In this document: in pieces, positions 15,581 to 24,195 of the stretch | How the letters are laid out: every line of letters begins with the position of its first letter | Position numbering within the stretch: position 1 is the first letter of the stretch | Source of the DNA: Candidatus Saccharimonadota bacterium | GTDB taxonomy: Bacteria; Patescibacteriota; Saccharimonadia; Saccharimonadales; UBA4665 | Assembly (NCBI GenBank): GCA_028286405.1 | Contig: JAQBRP010000011.1 | Location: 1-61,053 of the forward strand | Length of the DNA stretch: 61,053 bases | Direction: 5' to 3' | The notes under the pieces: generated by a model | What the model was told of the DNA's origin: nothing | Database searches by the model: none | Seen by the model: the letters and a program-made list of their open reading frames with translations, nothing else | Position numbers and translations under genes: made by a program

Positions 15581-18010
15581 ATGAAGTTCAATTCGCGCTA
15601 CAGCGTTTTTAAAAACACAAAAAATCGCATTATTAATTTGAGCACTGCTTTAGTATTGGCAGTTACCAGCATGAGCGGCGCAGCGCCGCTATTTTTCAGC
15701 CAAAATGCATTGGCGGCTGGCGTTGGTGCAGTTCCAGCCTACAGCACCGTTCCAGCAACAATGCCCGGTTCTTTTGTGAGCCTTGGCTATCAAGCCACTC
15801 AGACTTCTGAGCTTGGTGATTACATTCAGCTCGGTGGTACCGGCACTCGGATTGCCGACTCTGTCGATGTTAGTCTGACTAACTGGGCTTGTGAGAACGA
15901 CGCTACTCGTCTTAGCACTGAAGCTTGTTTAACGAGTGACGGTTCGACTTACTCGCACCCCGTTACACTTAACCTCTACAATGTCGACAACTCAGGTACC
16001 ACACCTGCTGTTGGTAGCCTCATTAAGTCGGTTACTAAAAGTGTAGCCGTTCCCTACCGTCCTTCATACGATCCAACTAACTGTGCTGCCAGTGACCCTG
16101 CAACAAACGCACCATTTGGTGGCAAGTGGTACGACAGCGTAACCGGTACTTGTACTAACGGTAAGGCCTTCACTACTTCGTTTGACCTGAGCTCATATGA
16201 GCTAACTCTGCCAAACGACGTGATCGCCACAGTCGCTTTCAGCACCGCTGGTGACGGTCCATTCGATTCACTGAACGTCAGCTTGGCATCAACTGGCCCA
16301 ACCGTTGGCGTTGATGTTGATGACAATGCCCTGTTTTGGAACACTTCTTTCGCTCCTAACTACACCGACGGTGGCGCAGCTGGTGTTGGCACCCTTCGCC
16401 AAGACGACAACTGGGCTCCTTACACTCCAGTCATGCAAGTAAATGTCCTTCCTGTCCCTAGCACTGTATATGTTGATGCGAACTACACGGTCAGCTCTGA
16501 CGGCAGCCACATCTTTGGCTACGACGCATTTAGCACAGTCCAAGACGGCGTTAACGCTGTAGCTGCAGGCGGAACCGTTTCGGTTGCTGCTGGCACCTAC
16601 ACTGGTGCAATCAATGTTACCAAGCCGGCTTCAATTGTTGGTGCAGGTGTTGCAAGTACTATCTTTAACATCACCAGCAACACAACCTACGGCCAAGGTG
16701 TTTCGGTTAATGGCCAAAACGGCGTAACCATCAGCAACATGACCTTTAATGCCCCTGTTGGCACACCAGTTTCTTACGCCTTCCAGGCTTACCAAAGCTC
16801 AAACGTAACACTAACTAACTTAGTATTTAACGGTCCCGGCAAGTCAACGACTCCTCGCTTTGGCGGTGTCGACTTCAACAGCGTGAACGGTGTAACAATC
16901 AACAATGTTACCTCTCGCAACTTCAGCAAGAACGGCTTCTCGTTCACTTCACGCTACGCCGTCAGTGACCAGCTCACTCAGAATGTATCGCTGACTGGCA
17001 TTACCGCCGACAACAACAACTGGGCAGGCGTAGCCTTCTACACCGTTGGTAACGACCACAGCCCAACTTCAATTGGTGGTACCGGTGACATTAACGGCGT
17101 CAGCTTCAACGGCGCTAACACTGTCACGAACAACACCAAGGGTATCGAAGTTGTTGGTGATAGCGACGCAAACATTGCCGCTTCAGCCATTCCTCGTTGG
17201 GGAGTTACTGGCGTCGGTACCAGCGTTGTTTCACTAGCTGGCGTTACCTTCACTGGCAATAGCCAAGATGTAGTCAGCAAGCAGAAGTACTCTCTATACC
17301 AGCCCTCTGCTACTCCAGGTGCTGTTGAGGTAACTATTCCTGCTGGAACTACGGTGACTGCCACCGGCGGCACATGGGATGGCGTCATTAACGCTCCTGT
17401 TGTTCAGTCGGTTGACTCAGTAACCATTCCTGGCCTTTCGGGCTACACCACTACACCAGTCATGGTCATCGAAGTTGGCTCAGATACCGTTAGCCTGACC
17501 TTCGATAAAGCTGTCCAGTTAGTCTTCCCTGGCCAAGCTGGCAAGCAGGTTGGCTTCTTCAAGAACGGTGTCTTCACCGAAATCGCCAACGACTGTAGCC
17601 AATACTTGCCCAGCCTAGACGCAAACTTGCCAGCTGGCGGTGACTGTAAGACCACCGATGGTAGCGGCAACTTAGTTGTTTGGACTAAGCACTTCACTAC
17701 CTTCGCAACCTTCACTCGCACAGCTATACCAGCCAGCACCTCATCTTCAAGCACCACAAAGAAGACTACTGTAGCTGCTAGCGCCTCAAGCCCAGCCAGC
17801 GCTGCGGTTGAGAATGTTGCCAGCGTACTTGGTATTTCGTCTGGTGTTGCCGGTGACGCGACTAAGACTCCTGCTACTACCAATAAGTCGAATCAGAAGA
17901 CAGATGACTCATCAGCCTTCCTGATTCTTGGCTGGTACTGGTTACTCGTACTCGCTGTTGCCGGTATCCTCGGCTATGCCTTCCTGGCTCGCCGCGCTGA
18001 CCGCGCCTAA
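15581..18010 (+). CDS. Secreted, membrane-anchored beta-helix surface protein
   Basis: 809 aa. A signal peptide (LSTALVLAVTSMSGAAPLFFSQNALAAG, cleavage near residue 46) is followed by a beta-sandwich region, then from ~300 to ~540 a right-handed parallel beta-helix of the pectate-lyase/NosD type (repeated GVTI.N.TF, NVTLTNLVF, GVTINNVTS). A Ser/Thr/Ala-rich stalk (~720-775) leads to one C-terminal TM helix (WYWLLVLAVAGILGYAFLA) with a short RRADRA tail; there is no LPXTG. The layout is that of an adhesin or glycan-binding protein displayed on the cell, plausible for an epibiont attaching to a host. No glycosidase active site is seen. Own promoter and terminator. Confidence 0.85.
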   Translation: MKFNSRYSVFKNTKNRIINLSTALVLAVTSMSGAAPLFFSQNALAAGVGAVPAYSTVPATMPGSFVSLGYQATQTSELGDYIQLGGTGTRIADSVDVSLTNWACENDATRLSTEACLTSDGSTYSHPVTLNLYNVDNSGTTPAVGSLIKSVTKSVAVPYRPSYDPTNCAASDPATNAPFGGKWYDSVTGTCTNGKAFTTSFDLSSYELTLPNDVIATVAFSTAGDGPFDSLNVSLASTGPTVGVDVDDNALFWNTSFAPNYTDGGAAGVGTLRQDDNWAPYTPVMQVNVLPVPSTVYVDANYTVSSDGSHIFGYDAFSTVQDGVNAVAAGGTVSVAAGTYTGAINVTKPASIVGAGVASTIFNITSNTTYGQGVSVNGQNGVTISNMTFNAPVGTPVSYAFQAYQSSNVTLTNLVFNGPGKSTTPRFGGVDFNSVNGVTINNVTSRNFSKNGFSFTSRYAVSDQLTQNVSLTGITADNNNWAGVAFYTVGNDHSPTSIGGTGDINGVSFNGANTVTNNTKGIEVVGDSDANIAASAIPRWGVTGVGTSVVSLAGVTFTGNSQDVVSKQKYSLYQPSATPGAVEVTIPAGTTVTATGGTWDGVINAPVVQSVDSVTIPGLSGYTTTPVMVIEVGSDTVSLTFDKAVQLVFPGQAGKQVGFFKNGVFTEIANDCSQYLPSLDANLPAGGDCKTTDGSGNLVVWTKHFTTFATFTRTAIPASTSSSSTTKKTTVAASASSPASAAVENVASVLGISSGVAGDATKTPATTNKSNQKTDDSSAFLILGWYWLLVLAVAGILGYAFLARRADRA

Positions 18011-18028
18011 ACAAAAACCCTAAAATAA

Positions 18029-18060
18029 AATCCCCTGCTTTAGCTGCGGGGGATTTTTTT
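18029..18060 (+). terminator. Intrinsic terminator of the beta-helix gene
   Basis: AATCCCC...GGGGATT stem with a short loop (TGCTTTAGCTGCG) followed by a run of seven T. It ends on the stop codon of the converging orn gene. Confidence 0.85.
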
Positions 18061-18622
18061 ATTCCTGTTCGTTTTTGAGATATTCGAGATAGTACTGTAG
18101 CTCGGCAATCGAGGCCTGGATGTCGTCGAAGGCACGGTGAACTTCCTTCTTTTCGAACTGCACGCCGTACTTGCCCTGCATAACAATTTTGAGACTGCTC
18201 ACGTCCAGCATACGGTAGTGCAGCTTTAAATCGAGCGCTGGCCACCACTGTTTAATAAAGTTGCGGTCATTGTGGATGCTGTTGCCGCCTAAAATTGCCG
18301 GTTCGTCACCGAAATGCTCCTGCACCAGCGCCATTAGCTCTTGTTCAACTTGCTCGCCGGGTTTGCCCTGCTCTAGCTTTTGAACAAACTCATCGCGGTT
18401 AGCCGGATAATCGGCCCACCAAATGTTCTTTTGCATGCGGTCGACAACCACATCTTTGGGCTGACGCACGCAAGCTTCGTAGCTGGCAATTGTCTTAAAA
18501 TTAAAGTCGGTAACTTCGGCGGCGACTTCTAAAATTACATCTTGCTCGGCGTCGAGGCCAGTCATTTCTAGGTCCACCCACAGGATTTTGGTGGGTACGG
18601 CGTGTTTGTTGATATCAGACAT
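18059..18622 (-). CDS. orn: Oligoribonuclease
   Basis: 187 aa from the ATG at 18622. A DEDDh 3'-5' exoribonuclease that degrades 2-5-nt RNAs. Visible motifs: LWVDLEMTGLD (DxE), GGNSIHNDRNFI (Exo II), and HRAFDDIQASIAEL (HxxxxD). Normal family length. The start at 18622 follows GGAG by 7 nt; the ORF-track start at 18658 lies upstream inside the neighbouring gene. It overlaps the 3' end of the alpha/beta hydrolase gene by 8 nt, so the two share a transcript. Confidence 0.95.
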   Translation of the reverse strand: MSDINKHAVPTKILWVDLEMTGLDAEQDVILEVAAEVTDFNFKTIASYEACVRQPKDVVVDRMQKNIWWADYPANRDEFVQKLEQGKPGEQVEQELMALVQEHFGDEPAILGGNSIHNDRNFIKQWWPALDLKLHYRMLDVSSLKIVMQGKYGVQFEKKEVHRAFDDIQASIAELQYYLEYLKNEQE

Positions 18623-19394
18623 TTGTAAACTCCTTGATCCAATCATACGTTTCATCAAACAGTTTTAATAGGTCTTCATCTGAATTCATAAAATTGTGGC
18701 TAGCACCAGGAATAATGACATGCACTTTAGGCTCTTGTGCTGCCTGCGCGTATTTTGCCCCAAACTCAACGAGCATGCCTTGGCCCGCGGTAATAATCTT
18801 TAGTGGGTAGTCTTTTTTTGCCCAGTCAGAGGTATCACCCATAGTCGCCTGCTCATTCATGATCGCTTCGGGTTCAATGTAACCCTTGCCATCAAGATAG
18901 AGCTTAAAGCCATCAACACTTTGAACACGAGCTTCTTTTTCCCATTTTTTGCCAAGCGGGCTACTAAACACTTCCCCGTGCGTTGGATCCCAAAGCACGG
19001 CTCCGTCGAGGCTAGCTTGTGAACGAAGAAGCGTTAGGCCACCGTAGCTATGCCCAACCGCAAACAACTGTTTGACGTCCTGCGCTCGCAGGTAATCAAC
19101 CGCTGTACCAAAGTCGCTCGCATGCACATCGAGGGTGCAGTCAGCGAGGTCTCGCGTATTCGGGTCGTCGTCATATAAGAATAGCCTGAGGCTAGCAATA
19201 CCGTGCTCAGATAAGTGATGGGCCGCTAGGTATTGCATTGGCCCATTACCTGATCCCGGTAACCCGTGAATCAGTACCGCTAAGGGTTGGTCGAACGATC
19301 CCCTCAGGATACCTTTAATTTTCAGACCCTCTGTATCCGGTAGATCAATGAAAATTGTTTTTTCTGGGGCGGGTCGAAAACTGAAGTCACTCAT
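18615..19394 (-). CDS. Alpha/beta-hydrolase
   Basis: 259 aa from the ATG at 19394. An oxyanion-hole motif LIHGLPGSGNGP and a nucleophile elbow GHSYGG are clear, and a late GASHNF gives the catalytic His, so the Ser-His-Asp triad is probably complete. The substrate is unknown; small esters or peptides are usual. TATACT ends 7 nt before this ATG, so a leaderless start is favoured over the ORF-track start at 19514, which would run through the promoter and the upstream terminator. It is followed by orn with an 8-nt overlap. Confidence 0.88.
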   Translation of the reverse strand: MSDFSFRPAPEKTIFIDLPDTEGLKIKGILRGSFDQPLAVLIHGLPGSGNGPMQYLAAHHLSEHGIASLRLFLYDDDPNTRDLADCTLDVHASDFGTAVDYLRAQDVKQLFAVGHSYGGLTLLRSQASLDGAVLWDPTHGEVFSSPLGKKWEKEARVQSVDGFKLYLDGKGYIEPEAIMNEQATMGDTSDWAKKDYPLKIITAGQGMLVEFGAKYAQAAQEPKVHVIIPGASHNFMNSDEDLLKLFDETYDWIKEFTNV

Positions 19395-19423
19395 TGCTAG
19401 TAGTATACCGTTTACCAGGGGTA

Positions 19424-19459
19424 AACAAAAACTCCGGCCACCTCTCTCGGTGCCGGAGT
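19424..19459 (-). terminator. Intrinsic terminator of the FMN reductase gene
   Basis: On the minus strand ACTCCGGC...GCCGGAGT forms an 8-bp stem with a GC-rich loop, followed by TTTTTGTTT. It lies between the FMN reductase stop and the promoter of the alpha/beta hydrolase. Confidence 0.8.
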
Positions 19460-19482
19460 CTTTGAACATAGTAGGAAAGGTT

Positions 19483-20061
19483 TTAGCCGCGGACAGCTTT
19501 GAGGGCTTCAGCAAACTTGACCAGACTCTCTACCTGAGTCGTTAGGTTGGCCTGTGGGCCGTAGGGGTTGTCCTGTAATTCGGCTTTCAGTACGCCAGCT
19601 TCGTCGATGGCAGCGCCGACTTGGTCGGTGAAGAACAGAGCCTGTGGCAGCGCTACAGCCCCAACGCCTGGCAAAGCCATGCGTAGGTTAGCAACCGCTT
19701 GTGCCCCGCCGGTTGAACCGTGGGCCACTAAAGCAACGGGCTTGTTTTCCATTTGGTAGTCAAGCACATCAATGGCGTTCTTCAGGACGCCCGTAATCGA
19801 ACGATTGTACTCAGGAGTTACCACAACGTAAGCGTCAAATTCAGCGACTTTGTCGAGCCACTTCTGTACTTCGGGAACTGCCTGGCGCTCGGGGTTGTAG
19901 CGCGGGCTGATTGGTTCATTAAAAAAAGGCATCGGATAGTCGCGTAGGTCGAGTGTTTCGACTTCGGCTTTTTTGCCAACTTCTTGAACGGCCCAAGTAG
20001 CTAGTTTGTCAGTCATGCGACCTTCACGTGTAGCGCCAACAATTACGGCGATCTTTGTCAT
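19483..20061 (-). CDS. NADPH-dependent FMN reductase (flavodoxin-like)
   Basis: 192 aa. The phosphate-binding loop IVGATREGRMTDK, the VVTPEYNRSITGVLKNAIDVL segment and a late G-rich turn (HGSTGGAQAVANLRMALPGVGA) define the NADPH-dependent FMN reductase/quinone reductase family; it acts in the cytoplasm on quinones, flavins or related oxidants. It diverges from an HxlR regulator gene with inverted repeats between them, a pairing typical of quinone- or electrophile-responsive units. Length is normal. Confidence 0.92.
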   Translation of the reverse strand: MTKIAVIVGATREGRMTDKLATWAVQEVGKKAEVETLDLRDYPMPFFNEPISPRYNPERQAVPEVQKWLDKVAEFDAYVVVTPEYNRSITGVLKNAIDVLDYQMENKPVALVAHGSTGGAQAVANLRMALPGVGAVALPQALFFTDQVGAAIDEAGVLKAELQDNPYGPQANLTTQVESLVKFAEALKAVRG

Positions 20062-20076
20062 ATATTCCCCTTTATG

Positions 20077-20135
20077 CTATATTTTGTATAGTTACCTATC
20101 GAGTATAGAGTACATTACTATACTTTGTAAAGTAT
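20077..20135. promoter_or_regulatory. Operator region between FMN reductase and HxlR genes
   Basis: Two inverted repeats lie in the 87-bp gap: CTATA-TTTTG-TATAG (20077-20091) and ATACTTT-GT-AAAGTAT (20120-20135). Both are AT-rich and carry TAT/ATA half-sites, as expected for winged-helix HxlR dimers. Assignment to this HxlR is by position. Confidence 0.5.
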
Positions 20136-20148
20136 TGGACCCACAATC

Positions 20149-20484
20149 ATGAATACTACATCTGTTACTTCACTTGTTGAGCCGAAGGTCGGCTGTATTG
20201 CTGGTGCCATGGAAATTATTGGCAACAAATGGACAGCCCTGATTTTGCGCGACCTAATGAGCGGCTCCAAGCGCTTTTGCGAGCTCGAAAAAACTGTCGG
20301 CAACATTAACCCCCGTACCCTGTCGCAGCGCCTAGACGACCTCGAGACCCATGGCATTATTACTAAGCAGACCTTTGCCGAAGTGCCACCACGCATTGAG
20401 TACACCCTGACCAGCAAGGGTCACGATTTATTGCCTATCCTCAAGCAGATGGCTGCTTGGGGTAATAAGTACTCTGAAGTTTAA
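20149..20484 (+). CDS. HxlR-family transcriptional regulator
   Basis: 111 aa winged-helix protein: CIAGAMEIIGNKWTALILRDLMSGSKRFCELEK is the family signature, followed by NPRTLSQRLDDLETHGIITKQ and YTLTSKGHDL. Cys at ~15 near the N-terminus is the residue that reacts with oxidants or aldehydes in several HxlR-type sensors; a second Cys lies at ~44. It probably controls the divergent FMN reductase. The stop overlaps that of the converging msrB by 4 nt. Confidence 0.93.
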   Translation: MNTTSVTSLVEPKVGCIAGAMEIIGNKWTALILRDLMSGSKRFCELEKTVGNINPRTLSQRLDDLETHGIITKQTFAEVPPRIEYTLTSKGHDLLPILKQMAAWGNKYSEV

Positions 20485-20879
20485 TTCTTTTCGAAATCAA
20501 GCGCTGCCGAGTTAATACAAAAATGCTGCCCGTTTGGCGAGCTATCATCTGGAAATAAATGGCCTAAGTGGCTGCCGCAGTTGGCGCAGGTTACTTCGGT
20601 GCGGCGCATACCACCGCTGTTATCGTCACTTAAAACGAGTGCGTCATTGCTAGCGGCCTCCGAAAAGCTCGGCCAGCCAATTAAACCGGGCAACGTCGAC
20701 TCGTATTTAGCGTCGCTTTTGAATAATTCTATGCCGCAAGCACCACAGCGGTAGACGCCATGCTCATCGTTGTATAAATATTTGCCGCTGCCAGGCGCTT
20801 CGGTACCCTGCTCGCGCAGTACATGGTACTGCTCAGGGGTTAGTTTGGCTTTCCACTCATCTTCAGTGAGTTGCTGCAT
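20481..20879 (-). CDS. msrB: Methionine-(R)-sulfoxide reductase MsrB
   Basis: 132 aa. Two zinc CxxC pairs (CGAC and CANC) and the catalytic motif GQHFCINSAALDF (usual RYCVNSASL with the catalytic Cys) are present, with the substrate-binding GWPSF segment. It repairs methionine-R-sulfoxide in proteins using a thiol donor. With the HxlR/FMN reductase pair next to it, this block looks like an oxidative-stress set. Complete length. Confidence 0.96.
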   Translation of the reverse strand: MQQLTEDEWKAKLTPEQYHVLREQGTEAPGSGKYLYNDEHGVYRCGACGIELFKSDAKYESTLPGLIGWPSFSEAASNDALVLSDDNSGGMRRTEVTCANCGSHLGHLFPDDSSPNGQHFCINSAALDFEKN

Positions 20880-20891
20880 AGGGATGCCGCC

Positions 20892-21362
20892 TTACTTATT
20901 CTTCTCTTTGTCGAGTTTTTCGAGGTGAAAGAACTTAATAATGGCGTAAATGACGACCATAATAAACAGGAAGTCGACAATGGTGTACACCACGGCACCC
21001 CAGCGGAGCGTGGCGGTATTTGCACCCCAAGTGACCACTGACTGCTTGGCACTCAGGGCGTCACCGTTCAGCACGAGTTTGAATAATTCGTTGACGATGT
21101 TGGCGTTCAGCGAGTCGACAATGACCTTGAGCTGCGTACCAACAACAATACCGACGGCCAGGCCGACAACGGCGTGTTCGCGCAGGAAGCCAATGAAGCC
21201 ACCGACCGCTTTGGGTGTCACTAAATCAACCACAATCTCGGCCTTTTCACGCGGCGACGTTTTGCCACGCTCACTCTCCGGCTGACTAATGCGTACTGCA
21301 CCACCGGTAGTGTTTACCTGCATGGTTTCGCCTTTTTTAAGTTTGCGTCTTCGATTTGGCAT
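20892..21362 (-). CDS. mscL: Large-conductance mechanosensitive channel (MscL)
   Basis: 156 aa, with an extended hydrophilic N-terminus of ~50 residues before the channel core. TM1 is HAVVGLAVGIVVGTQLKVIVDSLNANIV, the family's pore helix in a diverged form; TM2 is WGAVVYTIVDFLFIMVVIYAIIKFF, followed by a charged C-terminal helix. It releases solutes upon hypo-osmotic shock. TATAAT ends 6 nt before ATG 21362 (leaderless). The N-terminal extension is longer than in E. coli MscL; a start further in (METMQV-type) cannot be excluded. Confidence 0.88.
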   Translation of the reverse strand: MPNRRRKLKKGETMQVNTTGGAVRISQPESERGKTSPREKAEIVVDLVTPKAVGGFIGFLREHAVVGLAVGIVVGTQLKVIVDSLNANIVNELFKLVLNGDALSAKQSVVTWGANTATLRWGAVVYTIVDFLFIMVVIYAIIKFFHLEKLDKEKNK

Positions 21363-21414
21363 ACTGTTATTATACCGTTACACCGGTGTTGGCACAACGT
21401 ACGCTTTTAGAACA

Positions 21415-21479
21415 CACTCCAAAAATAGGTATACATGGGTTACTAAATTAGTATCAAACGTATACTACTTTCTAGAATG
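21415..21479. repeat. 65-bp palindrome, copy 2 (degenerate)
   Basis: Same layout as copies 1 and 3: 29-nt arm, TAAATTA spacer, 29-nt arm. Only 19 of 29 positions still pair. The right half is nearly identical to copy 1 (26/29), while the left half (CACTCCAAAAATAGGTATAC) has drifted or been replaced. It lies between the mscL promoter and the 3' end of argS. Confidence 0.8.
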
Positions 21480-21525
21480 ACTACGGACTGGGGATTAGCG
21501 ATAACCCACGCAGTAAACGTACTGC

Positions 21526-23205
21526 TTACATCTGTTCCGGTGCAACAATACCGAGCAGTGCCAGGCCATCGTGTAAGGTGTTGGCGTAATAGTGCAGCAG
21601 TTGCAAGCGAAGCGCTTCGCGCTCGTCACCGATCACCCGGTTGTGCTCATAAAAACGATTAAACGTCTGGGCTAGTTCGTATAAATAGGTGCAGATGTGG
21701 TGCGGCATTAGCTCATTTGTAGCCAGTTCGACCGCTTCGTGGTAAGTAGTAATCTTGCGCACGAGCGAGCGTTCGTCGTCGGTTAAGTCGGAAAATACAA
21801 ACGTGTTATTAAATTCTGTGTTCGCTTTGCGCACAATGCTGCGGGCCCGAGCGTGAGCGTACTGCAAATAGGGTCCACTATTGCCTTCCAAGGCAATTGA
21901 TTCCTGTGGATCGTAGGCAATATCACCGCCCACACGGCTTTTAGCAAATGCGTATTTAACAGAGGCCAGCGTGGTTTCTTCGGATGGATTGGTGTCACCG
22001 GCGGCACCAGCTTGGCGAGCCGCCTCGAGAATTTCGAGGGCGGTTACAATGTTGCCTTTGCGGGAGCTCATTTTTACCCCGCCCTGCAGCTTTACGAAAC
22101 CGTGCGTCAGGTGCCGAGTACGTTCGGCTAGCTCGGGCACAAATCGCTTCAAGGCAGCCAGCACTACCTGCATGTACTGGATTTGCTCATTGGCAGTAAT
22201 AATAATTGACTGGTCAAAGTGATAATCTTGCCACTTAATCAGGCTCAGCCCAACCTCTTTAGCCTCATAGGTCGGCAGTCCAGCGCTGTTAATAAACACC
22301 CGGGTATGCAAACCATCCTGTTCGCCGGCAAACACCACTGCCCCGTCGCTTTCGGTAAACACACCCTGAGCTTGCTGTTCGCGAACGGTCTGCAACCCCA
22401 GTGAGGTGACTTCGCTTTCGGGAATGTAGCGGTCAAACGGCACTACCTGTAATTGATCGTAAAGTACCTTAAAGTAGTCGTAGCTCCACTGCCGGGTAGT
22501 GTAATAAATTTGGGCAAACGGGCTGTCGTGATCACCACTGCTGTGCAGTTCGTAGACCCTTTTATTAACTTCGACGATTTCGGCCTTGGATGCTTCGTCG
22601 TCTTCGTAGGCGTTGTTGCCTGCAACGTAGCGCTGACCGAGCCAGGTTGAGCGCTGGGCTTCGGGAATGTCGGCTAGCTTCTCGGGGTTCTCGCCGCCGA
22701 GTTCACGCAGAATTGCCCACAGGCTTTTGCCAACATGCAGCCCAACATCACCGCCGTAATTGAGGCGAATAGTTTCGGCACCAGCGTTCTGCACCAAGCG
22801 GGCGATGGTGTCGCCTACCAGCGTGGTGTACAGGTGGCCGGCGTGCAGCGGCTTAAAGGGATTGGGGTCGGAGTACTCAACCAGCACCTTTTTGCCCTGT
22901 AGCGACTGTTCAGCCGGTGCCTGCAAACCGGCAACCAGCGCAGCGTCGGTCAAACGAATATTAATAAAGCCGGGTCCGGCAATCGACACTTCCTGTATCT
23001 GTTCTGGAGCGTTTTCACGAATTTTTGCGGCTAGCGTTTCGGCGACTTCACGCGGGTTTTTACCCAGCGGTTTGGCAAGCTGTAATGCCACATTAGTGGC
23101 AAAATCGCCGAATTGCTCATCAGGACGCGTTAGCGTTACCGGCTGCTGCACATCGAACAATTCTTGCACCACGCCAGCAATGGCCGTTTGTAGTTCTTGT
23201 TTCAT
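21526..23205 (-). CDS. argS: Arginyl-tRNA synthetase
   Basis: 559 aa class I synthetase. The N-terminal tRNA-binding domain is followed by the HIGH-like motif PLHAGHLYTT (~118), a KMSKS-like motif KMSSRKGN (~376), and the C-terminal DALR anticodon-binding domain (YLYELAQTFNRFYEHNRV). It charges tRNA-Arg, one of which is encoded at 45.8 kb. TATACT ends 8 nt before the ATG, again leaderless; no T-box or attenuator precedes it. Complete. Confidence 0.97.
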   Translation of the reverse strand: MKQELQTAIAGVVQELFDVQQPVTLTRPDEQFGDFATNVALQLAKPLGKNPREVAETLAAKIRENAPEQIQEVSIAGPGFINIRLTDAALVAGLQAPAEQSLQGKKVLVEYSDPNPFKPLHAGHLYTTLVGDTIARLVQNAGAETIRLNYGGDVGLHVGKSLWAILRELGGENPEKLADIPEAQRSTWLGQRYVAGNNAYEDDEASKAEIVEVNKRVYELHSSGDHDSPFAQIYYTTRQWSYDYFKVLYDQLQVVPFDRYIPESEVTSLGLQTVREQQAQGVFTESDGAVVFAGEQDGLHTRVFINSAGLPTYEAKEVGLSLIKWQDYHFDQSIIITANEQIQYMQVVLAALKRFVPELAERTRHLTHGFVKLQGGVKMSSRKGNIVTALEILEAARQAGAAGDTNPSEETTLASVKYAFAKSRVGGDIAYDPQESIALEGNSGPYLQYAHARARSIVRKANTEFNNTFVFSDLTDDERSLVRKITTYHEAVELATNELMPHHICTYLYELAQTFNRFYEHNRVIGDEREALRLQLLHYYANTLHDGLALLGIVAPEQM

Positions 23206-23232
23206 TAGCTACTAGTATACAACAGAGGCGGT

Positions 23233-23958
23233 CTACGACCGTCGCTTAGCCAGTTGCGGGAAGGCCGAAGCTTGGTGTGGGTCGACCAGCCGTAGTAAAC
23301 GAGCGCCGGCCCAGACCACCGAGTACAGACTAATCAGCAGCGCAAAGAAGCTGATAACCGTTACGAACATGGTCGGATAATCCTCGGGACGCAGCACACG
23401 GTCCGATATGTCGAATAGCAGCCCCGCCGGGTTAAAAATAACGTCCCAGCTGTTCCAGCGCAGGTCGCGACCGATGTAAATTGCAAAGCTGCAGACCAGC
23501 AATGCGCCAGCAATCCAGGCGTAAGCCGCAGCCGCATGCAGCCGACGACGCAGTTCGTGATGTATCAAAATCAGGCTGCAAAACCCAAGCAGTACACCCA
23601 GGTAAATCAATGAGGTAAACAGCACGGTGGCATATAAAATATCCGCCTGGGCTACATTGCGCAGATGAATAAAGTCACTAATCATGTAAAAACTATTGGG
23701 CACAAACATCAGCCACAGCAGTGACCAGCCCATTGGTTCCCAAGCCGACCAGCGCTTAGAACGCAGGACGTGCACCAAGCGAATGGCAATCACCAGTGGT
23801 ACGGCCGCCAAAAACAAGTTCCAAACTAGGTAGTCGTATCTAAGTGATTGGCTGTGGTAGGCCCCGTAGCCAAACAGCCCAATACTGACAGCCATGGCAA
23901 ACAGTAACGAGAGTATAAACTGCCGACGGGGATTTAAATTACGGAGCATCCCAAGCAT
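23233..23958 (-). CDS. DUF1361 membrane protein
   Basis: 241 aa, six to seven TM helices. The segment YDYLVWNLFLAAVPLVIAI and the strongly conserved WLMFVPNSFYMISDFIHL are DUF1361 hallmarks. The biochemical role of the family is unknown. TATAAT ends 6 nt before the ATG at 23958 (leaderless). Complete length. Confidence 0.88.
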   Translation of the reverse strand: MLGMLRNLNPRRQFILSLLFAMAVSIGLFGYGAYHSQSLRYDYLVWNLFLAAVPLVIAIRLVHVLRSKRWSAWEPMGWSLLWLMFVPNSFYMISDFIHLRNVAQADILYATVLFTSLIYLGVLLGFCSLILIHHELRRRLHAAAAYAWIAGALLVCSFAIYIGRDLRWNSWDVIFNPAGLLFDISDRVLRPEDYPTMFVTVISFFALLISLYSVVWAGARLLRLVDPHQASAFPQLAKRRS

Positions 23959-23973
23959 AGTCCCATTATACCG

Positions 23974-24147
23974 CTAACGTTTGCTAGATTGGTCACTGGT
24001 AGCAATTTGGTCCGCCAGCTGAGCGGCTTGCTGGTACTGCTGTTCATAGTTTTTCACCTGGCCAAGCGCCATATTCATAGTGGCACTCATAATATACCAA
24101 TACCCTGCTGCCACTATAACTCCGGTCACTAACGCCATCTTGATCAT
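23974..24147 (-). CDS. Small single-pass membrane protein, 57 aa (not in ORF track)
   Basis: ATG at 24147 opens a 57-aa frame ending TAG at 23974: a TM helix (MALVTGVIVAAGYWYIMSA) followed by an Ala/Gln-rich soluble helix (VKNYEQQYQQAAQLADQIA) and a basic end. TATAAC lies 8 nt before the ATG, matching the leaderless pattern of neighbours. The short length kept it out of the ORF track. The ORF-track line 24044..24268 on the same strand is in another frame and is a shadow. Function unknown. Confidence 0.65.
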   Translation of the reverse strand: MIKMALVTGVIVAAGYWYIMSATMNMALGQVKNYEQQYQQAAQLADQIATSDQSSKR

Positions 24148-24195
24148 TACCCTGAGTTATAGCAGCCCTATTGGCCGGGTGCAAGCAGCAGCGTT

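Noticed and set aside
23200-23232. T-box or attenuator upstream of argS (and likewise before valS)
   Set aside because: argS has only 8 nt between the -10 box and ATG, leaving no leader; the valS leader is likewise too short.
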